Shown in pieces: positions 27,198 to 35,710 of a stretch of 64,000 nt of DNA. Below the pieces are notes generated by a model. It worked only from the letters and a program-made list of their open reading frames with translations, made no database searches and was not told the origin of the DNA. The stretch comes from Bdellovibrionales bacterium (GTDB taxonomy: Bacteria; Bdellovibrionota; UBA1018). The stretch covers positions 124,001-188,000 of the forward strand of contig CANCQK010000001.1 of the NCBI GenBank assembly GCA_947380295.1. The letters are read 5' to 3'. The first letter of the stretch is position 1; every line of letters begins with the position of its first letter. The position numbers and the translations under genes are program-made.

Positions 27198-29039
27198 CTA
27201 CGAGCGACTACGACCTTCGCGATTTTTGATCTGATCCGAGATCCATTCTTCAAACGCAGCAAGGGTCATGGAGACCTGTGCTTCCTGTCCGAATTTTCTC
27301 AGAGTCACGGTTCCGTCCGCTTGTTCCCGCTCTCCGATGATCAAGAGGTTCGGGATTTTTTGTTTCGAAGCATTTCGGATCTTCTTGCCCAGGGTATCTG
27401 GTGAGAGTTCGATTTCAGCTCGAATCATTTTTGATCGCAAGGAGGCGACCACTTTTTCACCGTACTCGTTGAACTTGTCACTCACGGTAATCACACGAGT
27501 TTGAACAGGGGCGAGCCACGTTGGGAAGGCGCCACCGTAATGTTCAATCAAGAAAGCGATGAAGCGTTCATGGGTTCCTAGTGGAGCTCTATGAATGATG
27601 TAGGGTCGATGCTCTTGGTTGTCAGCGCCGATGTATTTAAGATCGAGGCGTTCGGGGACTGCGAAATCGAGCTGGTTTGTGCTCGCTGTTTCTTCCCGGC
27701 CCGTGACGGTTTTGAATTGGAAGTCGATCTTAGGTCCGTAGAAAGCGGCTTCGCCTTTTCCTTCTTTGAACGGAAGGCCACTGTCTAACATGGCTTCGTA
27801 AACCACTTTTTGGGTCCACTCCCAGGCCTCAGGGTTGTTGACGTATTTTTCTTTGCCCTTTGGGTCTTCTGGATCCCAGGTCGAAAAGCGCATCGAATAG
27901 TCAGTGATATTTAAAATATCATAAACTTCCTTGTGCATTTGCATGACGGAAAGAAATTCTTTTTTGATCTGATCTGCGGTGCAGTAAATATGTGCATCGT
28001 TCATGCACATGCCACGGACGCGGAGTAATCCAGAAAGGGCGCCTGAGTCTTCAAACCGGTAGACTTGTCCATATTCTGCGAGACGAAGAGGAAGCTCTCG
28101 ATAGCTTCTCATTCGTGCGGCAAAAATTTTGTGATGGTGAGGGCAATTCATCGGCTTAAGACAGTAGGTCTCTTTGGTCTCGGTGCTGTCCTCAGGGCTT
28201 CCGGTCGTGTGTCGCTCTTTGATTTCCATGAATGGATACATGTGAGCAGCATAATAAGGAAGGTGTCCTGTTTGATAATAGAGGTCTGTTTTAGCAAGGT
28301 GTGGGGTGGCTACGCGCTGGAATCCTGCTTTGAATTCAAGCTCCTTCATCATCTTTTCGAGTTCGTCGCGGATCACAGTGCCATTGGGGAGCCAGAGGGG
28401 TAGTCCTTTTCCGATGGAGTCGTCGATGAAGAAAATATCGAGCTCCTTGCCGAGTTTTTTGTGATCTCGCTCTTGGGCTTCTTTGTAAGCTTTGAGTTGG
28501 GCATCGAGCTCTGCCTTGGTTTCAAATGCCCAGGCATAGATTCGAGTCATCATGGCATTCTTAGAGTCACCCCGCCAGTAAGCGCCTGCCAAGCTGCGGA
28601 GCTTGAACCCTTGCTGGGGTAAGTTTCGGCTGCTTTCAACGTGTGGTCCTTCGCACATATCGAGAAAAGGACCAGTTCGGTAAAAAGTGAGGTTTTGAAG
28701 GTCTTTCTTTTCGAAAAGCTCCTCGGCATATTCTCGTTTGTACGGCTCTCCCATTTCATTCAGTCTTGCGAGGGCTTGCTCTTTGGGGAGCTCTTCGCGA
28801 GCGAATACGTGGTTCTCCTGAATGAGGCGGCGCATTTTCTTTTCAATTTCAGGGAAGTCTTCTTCAGTGATCGGTGAAGGGAGAATAAAATCATAATAAA
28901 ATCCATCATCGATCGGAGGACCAAACCCGAGTTTGGTACCAGGCCTCAACTCCAATACGGCTTCTGCCATGATGTGGGCCAAGCTGTGCCGAATTCGATA
29001 GAGAGAATCTGAAACTGAAATATTTGAATGAGCGCTCAT
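27198..29039 (-). CDS. thrS: Threonyl-tRNA synthetase without TGS domain
   Basis: Charges tRNA-Thr. About 613 aa from the ATG giving MSAHSNISVSDSLYRIRHS. The N2 editing domain (HSLAHIMAEAV with the HxxxH pair, and DMCEGPHV) comes first. The class II catalytic core follows with the zinc-binding Cys in KPMNCPHHHKIF and the motif 2 region YRFEDSGALSGLLRVRG, then the C-terminal anticodon-binding domain. The ~60-residue N-terminal TGS domain of E. coli ThrRS is absent. The 51 residues between the upstream TTG-type opening at 29192 and this ATG do not resemble TGS, so I do not include them. It ends at a shared terminator. Confidence 0.92.
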   Translation of the reverse strand: MSAHSNISVSDSLYRIRHSLAHIMAEAVLELRPGTKLGFGPPIDDGFYYDFILPSPITEEDFPEIEKKMRRLIQENHVFAREELPKEQALARLNEMGEPYKREYAEELFEKKDLQNLTFYRTGPFLDMCEGPHVESSRNLPQQGFKLRSLAGAYWRGDSKNAMMTRIYAWAFETKAELDAQLKAYKEAQERDHKKLGKELDIFFIDDSIGKGLPLWLPNGTVIRDELEKMMKELEFKAGFQRVATPHLAKTDLYYQTGHLPYYAAHMYPFMEIKERHTTGSPEDSTETKETYCLKPMNCPHHHKIFAARMRSYRELPLRLAEYGQVYRFEDSGALSGLLRVRGMCMNDAHIYCTADQIKKEFLSVMQMHKEVYDILNITDYSMRFSTWDPEDPKGKEKYVNNPEAWEWTQKVVYEAMLDSGLPFKEGKGEAAFYGPKIDFQFKTVTGREETASTNQLDFAVPERLDLKYIGADNQEHRPYIIHRAPLGTHERFIAFLIEHYGGAFPTWLAPVQTRVITVSDKFNEYGEKVVASLRSKMIRAEIELSPDTLGKKIRNASKQKIPNLLIIGEREQADGTVTLRKFGQEAQVSMTLAAFEEWISDQIKNREGRSRS

Positions 29040-29217
29040 AGGTGACCCGTTGTACGGGATTTTCCGAGTAAATTCAAGGTAGCAGGCGCGCCAAGAGGCG
29101 CTGGCTCGGGGGAGTAGGGATTTTTTAGAGTGAGATACTTGACTAAATAGATCATGTATATTAAAAAGAAGGAGGCAGGTCAATAGTGACACTGGTGCCG
29201 AAGCTGGAGAGGTATTT

Positions 29218-29751
29218 ATGCTGGAAGTCGTGAAATCAGAGAAAACCCCCCTGGACGAACAATATGTTCAATCTTGGCTGAAAGTTCCTCAAGCAACCCG
29301 AATCGCTCTGTATCCAGAATTTGGGGCGAAGTTTCTGAGACGGCTTTCTCAATTGGACGCCGAGATTCAATCCGAAATTAAACTCACCCTCTCATCGGAT
29401 CAACTCACGATTTTGGATCCTCCATTTCTGCCGTGGGCCGAGATTCAGCCGTACTTGATTGTTTTTGAGCGGAAGGCCAAGGCATTGGTAAAGAAACTCA
29501 AACGAGAATTATCTGACTATCCTCAGGCGCTGGTGCAGATCATCGCCGAAGAAACGACTCAGCAAATCGTTTATGCTCGAGTTGGAGCTACGAGGCCTGG
29601 ACTCATTGATTCAAGCGTATTAGTTGAAATCTCTCGACTAGGGAACACGGTTTCCGGTGTTTCGATTCAGTCGATTCGCAGCGATGAGCAGGGGGATCTT
29701 GAAATTCGATTTTCCCTTTTTGATTCTGTTTTTTACCCATTAATTCACTAG
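29218..29751 (+). CDS. Hypothetical protein
   Basis: 177 aa, not recognised. It looks soluble, has no signal peptide or cysteine, and its central part is charged and helical (KAKALVKKLKRELSD). It is divergent from thrS, and its 3' end overlaps the convergent membrane-protein gene by 4 nt. Even codon use and the compact layout support a real gene. Nothing in the sequence suggests a specific function. Confidence 0.5.
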   Translation: MLEVVKSEKTPLDEQYVQSWLKVPQATRIALYPEFGAKFLRRLSQLDAEIQSEIKLTLSSDQLTILDPPFLPWAEIQPYLIVFERKAKALVKKLKRELSDYPQALVQIIAEETTQQIVYARVGATRPGLIDSSVLVEISRLGNTVSGVSIQSIRSDEQGDLEIRFSLFDSVFYPLIH

Positions 29752-30344
29752 TTTTTATCAAATTTTTGCTGATTTCGGAGTTGGAATGGCAGGGCAAGGA
29801 GCATGAGTCCGAGGCTCCCTCCTCCTAAGATTGTTCGGAAAAGAATCAGATCTCCGAGATCGACTCGATAGGCCAGGTAAAGATAAAAGCCTGATTTCAC
29901 ATAAAGATAGAAGATCCAAATCCAGGTCAATCGCCGAAGCCTTGGGTCATCTGGGGCTTTTAGTTTGGGCTGAATTGCTTTGGGCAGTGCTTTGACGAGC
30001 TCGTAGGCCAATGGGAGTCTAGCCCAAGTGGCGAATAGAGTGAAACTGGCTATCCCGAAGTTTTGAGCAAAGGGCTCAAAGCGATAAACCTGAGGAGTTT
30101 TGAGCCAGAGGTCGATCCCACCAAACAGGACCGTAAATCCTGAGGCAAAGATGAAAATAGGCGAAGGTCGCACTTTAAAAATCAGATGGCTCAGGGCTTG
30201 AAGCAAAGACACGACAACAGCAAAGCCGATCGCTGGCTTGGGTCCCCATTCGTGAAAGGCCCAGTAGAATGTGGCGGGTGTAGCGAGGTTCAGGAAAAAA
30301 TAGATGAGTCCTTGCTTTACTTGCTGCCAGGGCAGGGTTTTCAC
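29748..30344 (-). CDS. Multi-pass membrane protein, VC0807-like
   Basis: 198 aa with about five or six hydrophobic helices (for example LIYFFLNLATPATFYWAF, IGFAVVVSLLQALSHLIF and LGLMLLALPF). The overall look, with paired helices and a short cytoplasmic loop after the fourth, resembles the VC0807/intracellular-septation-A-like family of unknown function. Assignment is tentative. It is not in an operon with its neighbours. Confidence 0.5.
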   Translation of the reverse strand: MKTLPWQQVKQGLIYFFLNLATPATFYWAFHEWGPKPAIGFAVVVSLLQALSHLIFKVRPSPIFIFASGFTVLFGGIDLWLKTPQVYRFEPFAQNFGIASFTLFATWARLPLAYELVKALPKAIQPKLKAPDDPRLRRLTWIWIFYLYVKSGFYLYLAYRVDLGDLILFRTILGGGSLGLMLLALPFQLRNQQKFDKN

Positions 30345-30413
30345 CTGCTGAGGGTACCTTTGTGAATTGCGTCATTACAAGCCACAAGGCGGAGGTTAAG
30401 TCGTTGGTTTGGC

Positions 30414-30455
30414 TTGACACTCAGTGTGTAAACATATAAGCATCCGTTTATGCTT
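30414..30455 (+). promoter_or_regulatory. Promoter and putative operator of the feo operon
   Basis: A consensus -35 TTGACA at 30414-30419 and a -10 candidate (TATAAG at 30435, 15-nt spacer, or TAAGCA at 30437, 17-nt spacer) lie just before the ArsR-type gene. A dyad AAGCAT-N6-ATGCTT at 30438-30455 covers the -10 region and the start codon. This fits autorepression by the encoded ArsR-family protein and implies a very short or absent 5' leader. Confidence 0.5.
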
Positions 30456-30800
30456 CTTCCAGTCCCATCTCAACCTAAGTCCACCGTCTATCCATCGAGC
30501 GAGGGCCCTGAGTACGAGCAGCAAAAATTTTTGCTCCTGGCTCAGACTTTTCAGGCTTTGGGAGATTCTAGTCGGGTTCGCATCGTTTGGCATCTGGCTC
30601 AAAAAGAGTACAAAGTCGGGGAGTTAGCCCAGGTTTTGGGAATGAGTCAGCCGGCTGTGAGTCACCACCTTCGAACTTTAAGGCAGCTGCAATTAGTTAA
30701 GGTTCGCCGCGAGGGTCGGATCTCTCATTACGCTTTAGATGATCGCCATATCAATCGATTGCTTCAAGAAGGCATGGAGCACGTCGAGGAGTTGTTGTGA
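30450..30800 (+). CDS. ArsR-family winged-helix regulator heading the feo operon
   Basis: 116 aa with a winged helix: ALGDSSRVRIVWHLAQKEYKVGELAQVLGMSQPAVSHHLRTLRQLQLVKVRREG is the ArsR HTH plus wing (described here as read, residues ~36-90). It contains no cysteine, so the usual CxC metal site is missing. It overlaps feoA by 4 nt, which argues that it regulates ferrous-iron uptake. The effector may be Fe2+ bound by other residues, or something else. The start codon lies inside the proposed operator. Confidence 0.82.
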   Translation: MLLPVPSQPKSTVYPSSEGPEYEQQKFLLLAQTFQALGDSSRVRIVWHLAQKEYKVGELAQVLGMSQPAVSHHLRTLRQLQLVKVRREGRISHYALDDRHINRLLQEGMEHVEELL

Positions 30801-31045
30801 AGACTACACGGCTAGGACAGCTCGAGGTAGGTCAAAAAGGAAGAATTGTTCGCGTCGGTTCCGATGCGGACTCGCCTGATTGGGTGCAGCGATTGATGGC
30901 CTTAGGATTCTTAGAGGGCTCTGTTGCAGAAGTGGTTCACCAAGCACCATTTGGAGGTGATCCCGTGGCAGTGAGAGTCAGGGGAACTCTTTTGGCATTG
31001 CGGCGACAGGAAGCCAATGCGGTTGAGGTAGTACAGTATGAATGA
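30797..31045 (+). CDS. feoA: Ferrous iron transport protein A
   Basis: 82-aa SH3-like protein that assists FeoB. GQKGRIVRVG, RLMALGFLEGSVAEVVHQAPFGGDPVAVRVRGTLLALRR are the family strands (residues ~9-70). It overlaps both the ArsR-type gene and feoB, so the three are one translationally coupled operon. Confidence 0.92.
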   Translation: MKTTRLGQLEVGQKGRIVRVGSDADSPDWVQRLMALGFLEGSVAEVVHQAPFGGDPVAVRVRGTLLALRRQEANAVEVVQYE

Positions 31046-32972
31046 GACCCAAAGTCTGCAAAAAGTAAGCGCACAAAAAGGATCATCCCAGGTCCGAGCA
31101 AAAGCTCCTGTTTTAAAAACCATAGCACTCGCAGGGAACCCCAATTGCGGTAAAACTGCTTTGTTTAATGCGATCACAGGCGGACGGGCAAAAGTCGGCA
31201 ATTATCCTGGCGTTACGGTAGAGAGAAAAGAGGGGCGAGTTCGTACTCCGTCTGGAGTGGAGCTGAGGATTGTTGATTTGCCCGGGACCTATAGTCTCGA
31301 CGCAAAAACGCCGGACGAAATCATCACTCGAGATGTGTTGTTTGGGGTGGATGAGCGGGTTGAGAAATCTCCTGACCTATTGATTGCCGTAGCCGACGCG
31401 ACTCAGCTCGAGAGAAATCTCGGATTGGTGCTTGAACTGAGAAAGTTAGGTCGGCCGATCGTTTTGGCTCTCAATATGATGGACATCGCCGAGCAGCGCG
31501 GTTTGGATCTTGATTTGGAAGTGCTCTCGCAAGAGCTTGGGGTTCCAATTGTTCCGACAGTGGCGCCAAAGCAGCAAGGGGTTTCTGCTTTGCTTCTTGC
31601 TGTCGAAAAGAAACTCGACGATGAAGCGCTAGCAATTCCAGTAGCAATTTTTCAATCCACTCCAGATGAAATCCGAAACCGATTTTCGGAAGTTGATCGG
31701 ATTCTTAACTTGGCGACCCGCAAAAAATCATCCCCCACCGTTTGGACGGATCGACTGGATCGCATCGTGCTTCATCCGGTTTGGGGAAGTCTGATTTTGT
31801 TTTGCGTGTTTGGTCTCATGTTCCAGACTATTTTTAATTGGGCTGAGATTCCTAAGGAATGGATCGAGTCCCAAGTGCAAGGTCTCGGCCAGTTGGTGGA
31901 TCAATTGATGGCACCTGGACCTCTGAAAAGTCTCCTCACAGATGGCGTGATCTCGGGAGTGGGCTCGGTGATTGTTTTTTTGCCACAGATTAGTTTATTG
32001 TTTTTGTTTATCCTATTTTTAGAAGATTGCGGATATATGCCTCGCGCAGCTTTCTTGATGGACAAATGGATGGGCAAAGTTGGATTGCATGGCCGCGCCT
32101 TCATCCCTCTTCTGTCTTCGTTCGCTTGTGCAGTACCAGGAATTATGGCGACTCGGACCATTGAAAATCGCCGGGATCGTCTCACGACGATTCTTGTTGC
32201 GCCGCTCATGACATGTTCGGCGAGACTGCCAGTCTACTCGATGCTGATTGCAGCCTTCATTCCCAATCGTGAAGTGATCGGACCGTTTCGACTTCAGGGA
32301 TTAGTCATGTTTGGCCTTTATTTGGCCGGTATTTTTGCTGCTCTTGGAGTTGCGATGCTTTTGCGGTCGACTGTTTTTAAGGGACCCAAGCCCATGCTTT
32401 TGATGGAGTTGCCGACCTACAAGTGGCCTGATGCCAAGAGTATCGCTCTTGGGCTTTTTGAGCGTGCCCGACTTTTTGTGGCTCGAGCAGGTACGGTGAT
32501 CTTATCTATTTCAATTCTTCTTTGGTTCTTGTCTTCTTATCCAAGGCCCCCGCAAGGGGCCGTGGAGCCAGCTATTTCTTACAGTTATGCTGGGAAAATT
32601 GGTCAGGGACTTGAGCCTCTGGTGAAGCCGATTGGATTCAATTGGAAAATTGCAGTCGCTTTGATTCCTAGTTTTGCCGCCCGAGAAGTGATGGTTGGCT
32701 CACTCGCTACGGTGTATGCCGTGGGTGATCAAAAAGAGGGAGCAACGGAACTTTTGGGGGATCGCTTGGCTCGGGATTGGAGTTTAGCCACGGCTCTCAG
32801 CCTCCTAGTTTGGTATATTCTGGCTTGCCAGTGTCTCTCAACCTTAGCGGTAACCCGCCGGGAAACTAATTCATGGAGATGGCCTGCTGTGATGCTGATT
32901 TACATGACTACGTTGGCTTACCTCGGGTCTTTTGTGACTTATCAATTAGCCATGTACTTGGGGTGGGGCTGA
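31038..32972 (+). CDS. feoB: Ferrous iron transporter FeoB
   Basis: 644 aa, shorter than the ~770 of E. coli. A cytoplasmic G domain comes first, with G1 GNPNCGKTALFNAITG, G3 DLPGTYSL and G4-like NMMD, then a helical GDI-like spacer. The membrane domain has the two Gate motifs around GVISGVGSVIVFLPQI...CGYMPRAAF and LLSSFACAVPGIMATRTI. It imports Fe2+ across the inner membrane, coupled to GTP hydrolysis. It starts within feoA and is followed by a small cysteine-containing membrane protein. Confidence 0.95.
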   Translation: MNETQSLQKVSAQKGSSQVRAKAPVLKTIALAGNPNCGKTALFNAITGGRAKVGNYPGVTVERKEGRVRTPSGVELRIVDLPGTYSLDAKTPDEIITRDVLFGVDERVEKSPDLLIAVADATQLERNLGLVLELRKLGRPIVLALNMMDIAEQRGLDLDLEVLSQELGVPIVPTVAPKQQGVSALLLAVEKKLDDEALAIPVAIFQSTPDEIRNRFSEVDRILNLATRKKSSPTVWTDRLDRIVLHPVWGSLILFCVFGLMFQTIFNWAEIPKEWIESQVQGLGQLVDQLMAPGPLKSLLTDGVISGVGSVIVFLPQISLLFLFILFLEDCGYMPRAAFLMDKWMGKVGLHGRAFIPLLSSFACAVPGIMATRTIENRRDRLTTILVAPLMTCSARLPVYSMLIAAFIPNREVIGPFRLQGLVMFGLYLAGIFAALGVAMLLRSTVFKGPKPMLLMELPTYKWPDAKSIALGLFERARLFVARAGTVILSISILLWFLSSYPRPPQGAVEPAISYSYAGKIGQGLEPLVKPIGFNWKIAVALIPSFAAREVMVGSLATVYAVGDQKEGATELLGDRLARDWSLATALSLLVWYILACQCLSTLAVTRRETNSWRWPAVMLIYMTTLAYLGSFVTYQLAMYLGWG

Positions 32973-32982
32973 GGAATCAGAA

Positions 32983-33171
32983 ATGACGCAAGAGTGGATA
33001 GCCCTTTCGATTGTTGCCTTGAATCTCTTTTGGCTTTTGCGCCGTTTTTATCGAGGACACCTCGCAGAGCCTCTGTCTCAGTGGTTTTTAAAGCACGGAC
33101 GAATCAAATGGGCGATGCAAGTGCGGCAACATCGAAGTGTTCAGTCAGGGTGTGATCAATGCAAAAACTAA
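32983..33171 (+). CDS. FeoB-associated small Cys-containing membrane protein
   Basis: 62 aa. One N-terminal transmembrane helix (WIALSIVALNLFWLLRRF), then a basic segment and a terminal CDQC. Small one-helix proteins ending in a CxxC follow feoB in many bacteria. The position, 10 nt after the feoB stop, supports that role. It overlaps the queC start by 13 nt. Function beyond association with FeoB is not established by sequence. Confidence 0.6.
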   Translation: MTQEWIALSIVALNLFWLLRRFYRGHLAEPLSQWFLKHGRIKWAMQVRQHRSVQSGCDQCKN

Positions 33172-33887
33172 TTAAGAAGGCCATCGTAGTTCATTCGGGG
33201 GGGATGGATTCGAGTATCTGTTTAGCTGAATCCATTCAGGAATTCGGAAGGGAGCAAGTACTCAGTCTGACGTTTTCTTATCAGCAGAGACATTCCAACG
33301 AGATTCTCCAAGCACGCTTGATCTGCGAACAGTGGCAAGTGGATCACACAGAGTTAGATTTGAGCTGCTTGAACCAAATTACGGAGAATTCACTTACGCG
33401 GCACTCGCTGCCAATTGAATCTCAGCCTGGTCAGCCGCCTAATAGTCTTGTTTTGGGACGAAATGGCCTAATGGCCCGACTTGCGGCGATTCACGGACAC
33501 TCCCTCGGGGCGAGGGTGATTTATATGGGGGTCATCGAAGTTGAGTCGGCTAATTCAGGATACCGAGATTGCTCGCGCCTTTATATGGATCAGATGCAGC
33601 AAATTCTTCGAATGGATTTGGATGATGCGAATTTCGAAATTCGCACCCCTCTGGTTTTCATGACCAAGCGACAGACTTTAGAGCGGGCCCATGCCCTCGG
33701 AGTTCTCGAGTTTCTCCTCGAAGAAACAATCACTTGCTATGAGGGCCAACCCAAAGAGGGCTGCAGACGTTGTCCTGCTTGTTTGCTGAGAAACGAAGGG
33801 ATCGCTGAGTTTCTTCTCAGTCACCCAGAAGTTCAGTTTTCTTACCGAGCTGCGCTGACGGGGTCAGGCGTTGACAGGCCTGTTTGA
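33159..33887 (+). CDS. queC: 7-cyano-7-deazaguanine synthase QueC
   Basis: Makes preQ0 from 7-carboxy-7-deazaguanine with ATP and ammonia, for queuosine tRNA modification. 242 aa. PP-loop SGGMDS at residues 14-19; zinc-binding cysteines in the C-terminal CYEG...GCRRCPACLLR. It overlaps the feo operon end by 13 nt, so it may be partly co-transcribed. No other queuosine genes are nearby. Confidence 0.94.
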   Translation: MQKLIKKAIVVHSGGMDSSICLAESIQEFGREQVLSLTFSYQQRHSNEILQARLICEQWQVDHTELDLSCLNQITENSLTRHSLPIESQPGQPPNSLVLGRNGLMARLAAIHGHSLGARVIYMGVIEVESANSGYRDCSRLYMDQMQQILRMDLDDANFEIRTPLVFMTKRQTLERAHALGVLEFLLEETITCYEGQPKEGCRRCPACLLRNEGIAEFLLSHPEVQFSYRAALTGSGVDRPV

Positions 33888-34363
33888 ATGATGGAGGAAT
33901 TTTCCAAACCATGGGCATCATGGGCATTATGGGTATCCTGGGGTTTTTGTTCTTTTTTCCACTTTACAGCAACGCCCTGAAGCAGGATTTGTCCTTCAAA
34001 CCCATCGTCTGAGCACTCGGCCGTGGGATAAGTCTCTTGGCGGCCATCTTCGAGAAATACGACCGATTTTACGTCGACCACGGCATCGGCACCCTTGCTG
34101 AGCGCCGCTTGAACGAGCTGCCGCACTGCCTTGTTGTAGTAATTTTTACAAAGCGCAGACTCTTCACGGTTAGGATCGAAAGATTGGAAGTTAACCTTTG
34201 CTTTTACCCATCCGAGAGGCTGAAAAGGGCGCTTCACCGCCGTAATAAAGGCGTTTTTATTAGGAAATTCAAACGACTCATACCTTGCCTCTGGAATGGT
34301 CCCACAGCCTAACAGCGTGCAACTGAGAGCCCATCCCAAGTGTCTAGGGTTCAATGTACTCAA
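33842..34363 (-). CDS. Putative lipoprotein downstream of kamA
   Basis: 173 aa, not recognised. The leader ALSCTLLGC gives a lipobox (LLGC, Cys ~20). The central part, with ALSKGADAVVDVKSVVFLEDG, resembles heavy-metal-binding/YbjQ-like small folds only vaguely. The C-terminus contains a short repeat (THNAHDAHG) from a 9-nt tandem repeat in the DNA. It overlaps the 3' end of kamA by 20 nt and the convergent queC by 46 nt. Confidence 0.55.
   Translation of the reverse strand: MSTLNPRHLGWALSCTLLGCGTIPEARYESFEFPNKNAFITAVKRPFQPLGWVKAKVNFQSFDPNREESALCKNYYNKAVRQLVQAALSKGADAVVDVKSVVFLEDGRQETYPTAECSDDGFEGQILLQGVAVKWKKEQKPQDTHNAHDAHGLENSSIIQTGLSTPDPVSAAR
33910..33945. repeat. 9-bp tandem repeat inside the lipoprotein gene
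   Basis: ATGGGCATC, ATGGGCATT, ATGGGTATC and the diverged CTGGGGTTT follow one another. The unit is a multiple of three, so copy changes keep the frame and only lengthen the His/Asp/Ala tract of the encoded lipoprotein. Confidence 0.8.
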
Positions 34364-35495
34364 AGGTTTGCTTTCTGAAGTTTCGGAGCACCCACTTCTT
34401 GCCCTCGTGCTTGACTACGTACTGAGGCAATAAGGGGATTTTTCCGCCGCCGCCTGGGGCATCAATGACAAAATGAGGCACTGCCATCCCGCTGGTCCAA
34501 CCCCTCAAGTGTTCAATAATATTGAGGCCAGTCTCCACTGGGGTTCGGAAGTGACTGATGCCCTGCGAGAGGTCACATTGGTAAATGTAATAAGGCCGGA
34601 CTCGCATCATTAAGAGTTTATGATTGAGTTCCTTGACGATTTTTGGATCATCATTGATTCCCTTGAGCAAGACCATCTGATTGTGCAGGATGCAGCCGGC
34701 GTCTGCTAATCGGGCGCAGGCGTCAAAAGCTTCCTGGGTGCACTCTTTTGGGTGGTTAAAATGAGTATGAACAAAAACTGGATGGTATTTTCTCAGCATG
34801 TCGGCAAAATTTTGGGTGATGCGCTGAGGAAGAGTGACTAGATTGCGAGTTCCAATTCTGAATATCTCAATGTGGTCCATTGCTCTCAGTCTTGAAAGGA
34901 TGTACTCCAGGCGATCGTCCGAGTTGGAGAGTGGGTCGCCTCCGGAGATTACCACGTCTCGGACCTCCTTATGGGCTTCGATATAAGCGAGGCCGTCTTC
35001 GAGTTGCTTGTTCGCTGCAGATGAGGATGGATCAGAGACTTTTCTCTTACGAGTGCAGTGCCGGCAATACACTGGGCAGTTGTGTGTGGTGTAAAAGAGG
35101 ACGCGATCGGGATACCTATGGGTAATACCAGGTACCGGCATGTCTCGTTCCTCGGCGAGAGGGTCTTCGAGGTCGCTCGGAAGAATTAGAAGCTCACCCT
35201 TCGTCGGCACAGATTGGAGTCGAACGGGGCAGTGAGGATCATTGGGGTCCATTAATGAGGCATAATAAGGAGTGATCCCCATATTGAACATATCGTGGGA
35301 CTGAGCAAATGCTTCGCGTTCCTCGGGTGAGACTTGAATGACTTTTTCAAGTTGCTCCATGGTTTTGATGCGCTTTTGCTGCTGCCAAACCCAGTTGTTC
35401 CAGTCTTTATCTTCAACATCTTTCCAAATTTCAGGGCGAAGAGCACTTTTGAAACGATCTCGAACTGTATTCTTGGTGACGATATTAAAAGCCAT
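34344..35495 (-). CDS. kamA: Lysine 2,3-aminomutase (radical SAM)
   Basis: 383 aa. Radical SAM cluster motif CPVYCRHC (Cx3Cx2C) near residue 138 and the PLP-binding PGGGGK motif near residue 350. Two Asp residues that recognise lysine in the clostridial enzyme appear conserved (YIYQCDLSQG and VIDAPGGGG), favouring lysine over glutamate as substrate. It converts L-lysine to L-beta-lysine, for lysine catabolism or beta-lysine formation; no other catabolic genes are adjacent. The C-terminus is shorter than the ~416-residue clostridial protein. Confidence 0.9.
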   Translation of the reverse strand: MAFNIVTKNTVRDRFKSALRPEIWKDVEDKDWNNWVWQQQKRIKTMEQLEKVIQVSPEEREAFAQSHDMFNMGITPYYASLMDPNDPHCPVRLQSVPTKGELLILPSDLEDPLAEERDMPVPGITHRYPDRVLFYTTHNCPVYCRHCTRKRKVSDPSSSAANKQLEDGLAYIEAHKEVRDVVISGGDPLSNSDDRLEYILSRLRAMDHIEIFRIGTRNLVTLPQRITQNFADMLRKYHPVFVHTHFNHPKECTQEAFDACARLADAGCILHNQMVLLKGINDDPKIVKELNHKLLMMRVRPYYIYQCDLSQGISHFRTPVETGLNIIEHLRGWTSGMAVPHFVIDAPGGGGKIPLLPQYVVKHEGKKWVLRNFRKQTFEYIEP

Positions 35496-35630
35496 TTAGA
35501 TTGATCCCCCTCAATCGATTCAATTTTGAATTTGCCAGAATTACAAAATGAAAACAAGGGTATGAAGAATAAGGTCTCGATTTAAATTAAAAATGTTTAT
35601 TTTATAGGCTTAAAAAAATGACGCACTAGG

Positions 35631-35659
35631 TTGAAAAAGACACTCTTTAATCGTACAAT
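35631..35659 (+). promoter_or_regulatory. Sigma-70-type promoter of the pseudo-receiver operon
   Basis: TTGAAA, 17-nt spacer, TACAAT, about 50 nt before the start of the response-regulator-like gene. GAGGAA serves as its ribosome-binding site. The rest of the 215-nt gap to the divergent kamA is AT-rich with no further feature. Confidence 0.65.
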
Positions 35660-35710
35660 TTAATCAAGTATTCATAAAACCCTGCCGATGTTAGGAATGA
35701 GGAACAAACG

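Noticed and set aside
33910..33945. Metal-binding His-repeat protein
   Set aside because: The His/Asp/Ala tract comes from a short 9-nt repeat at the variable end of a lipoprotein; three histidines are too few to claim metal binding.
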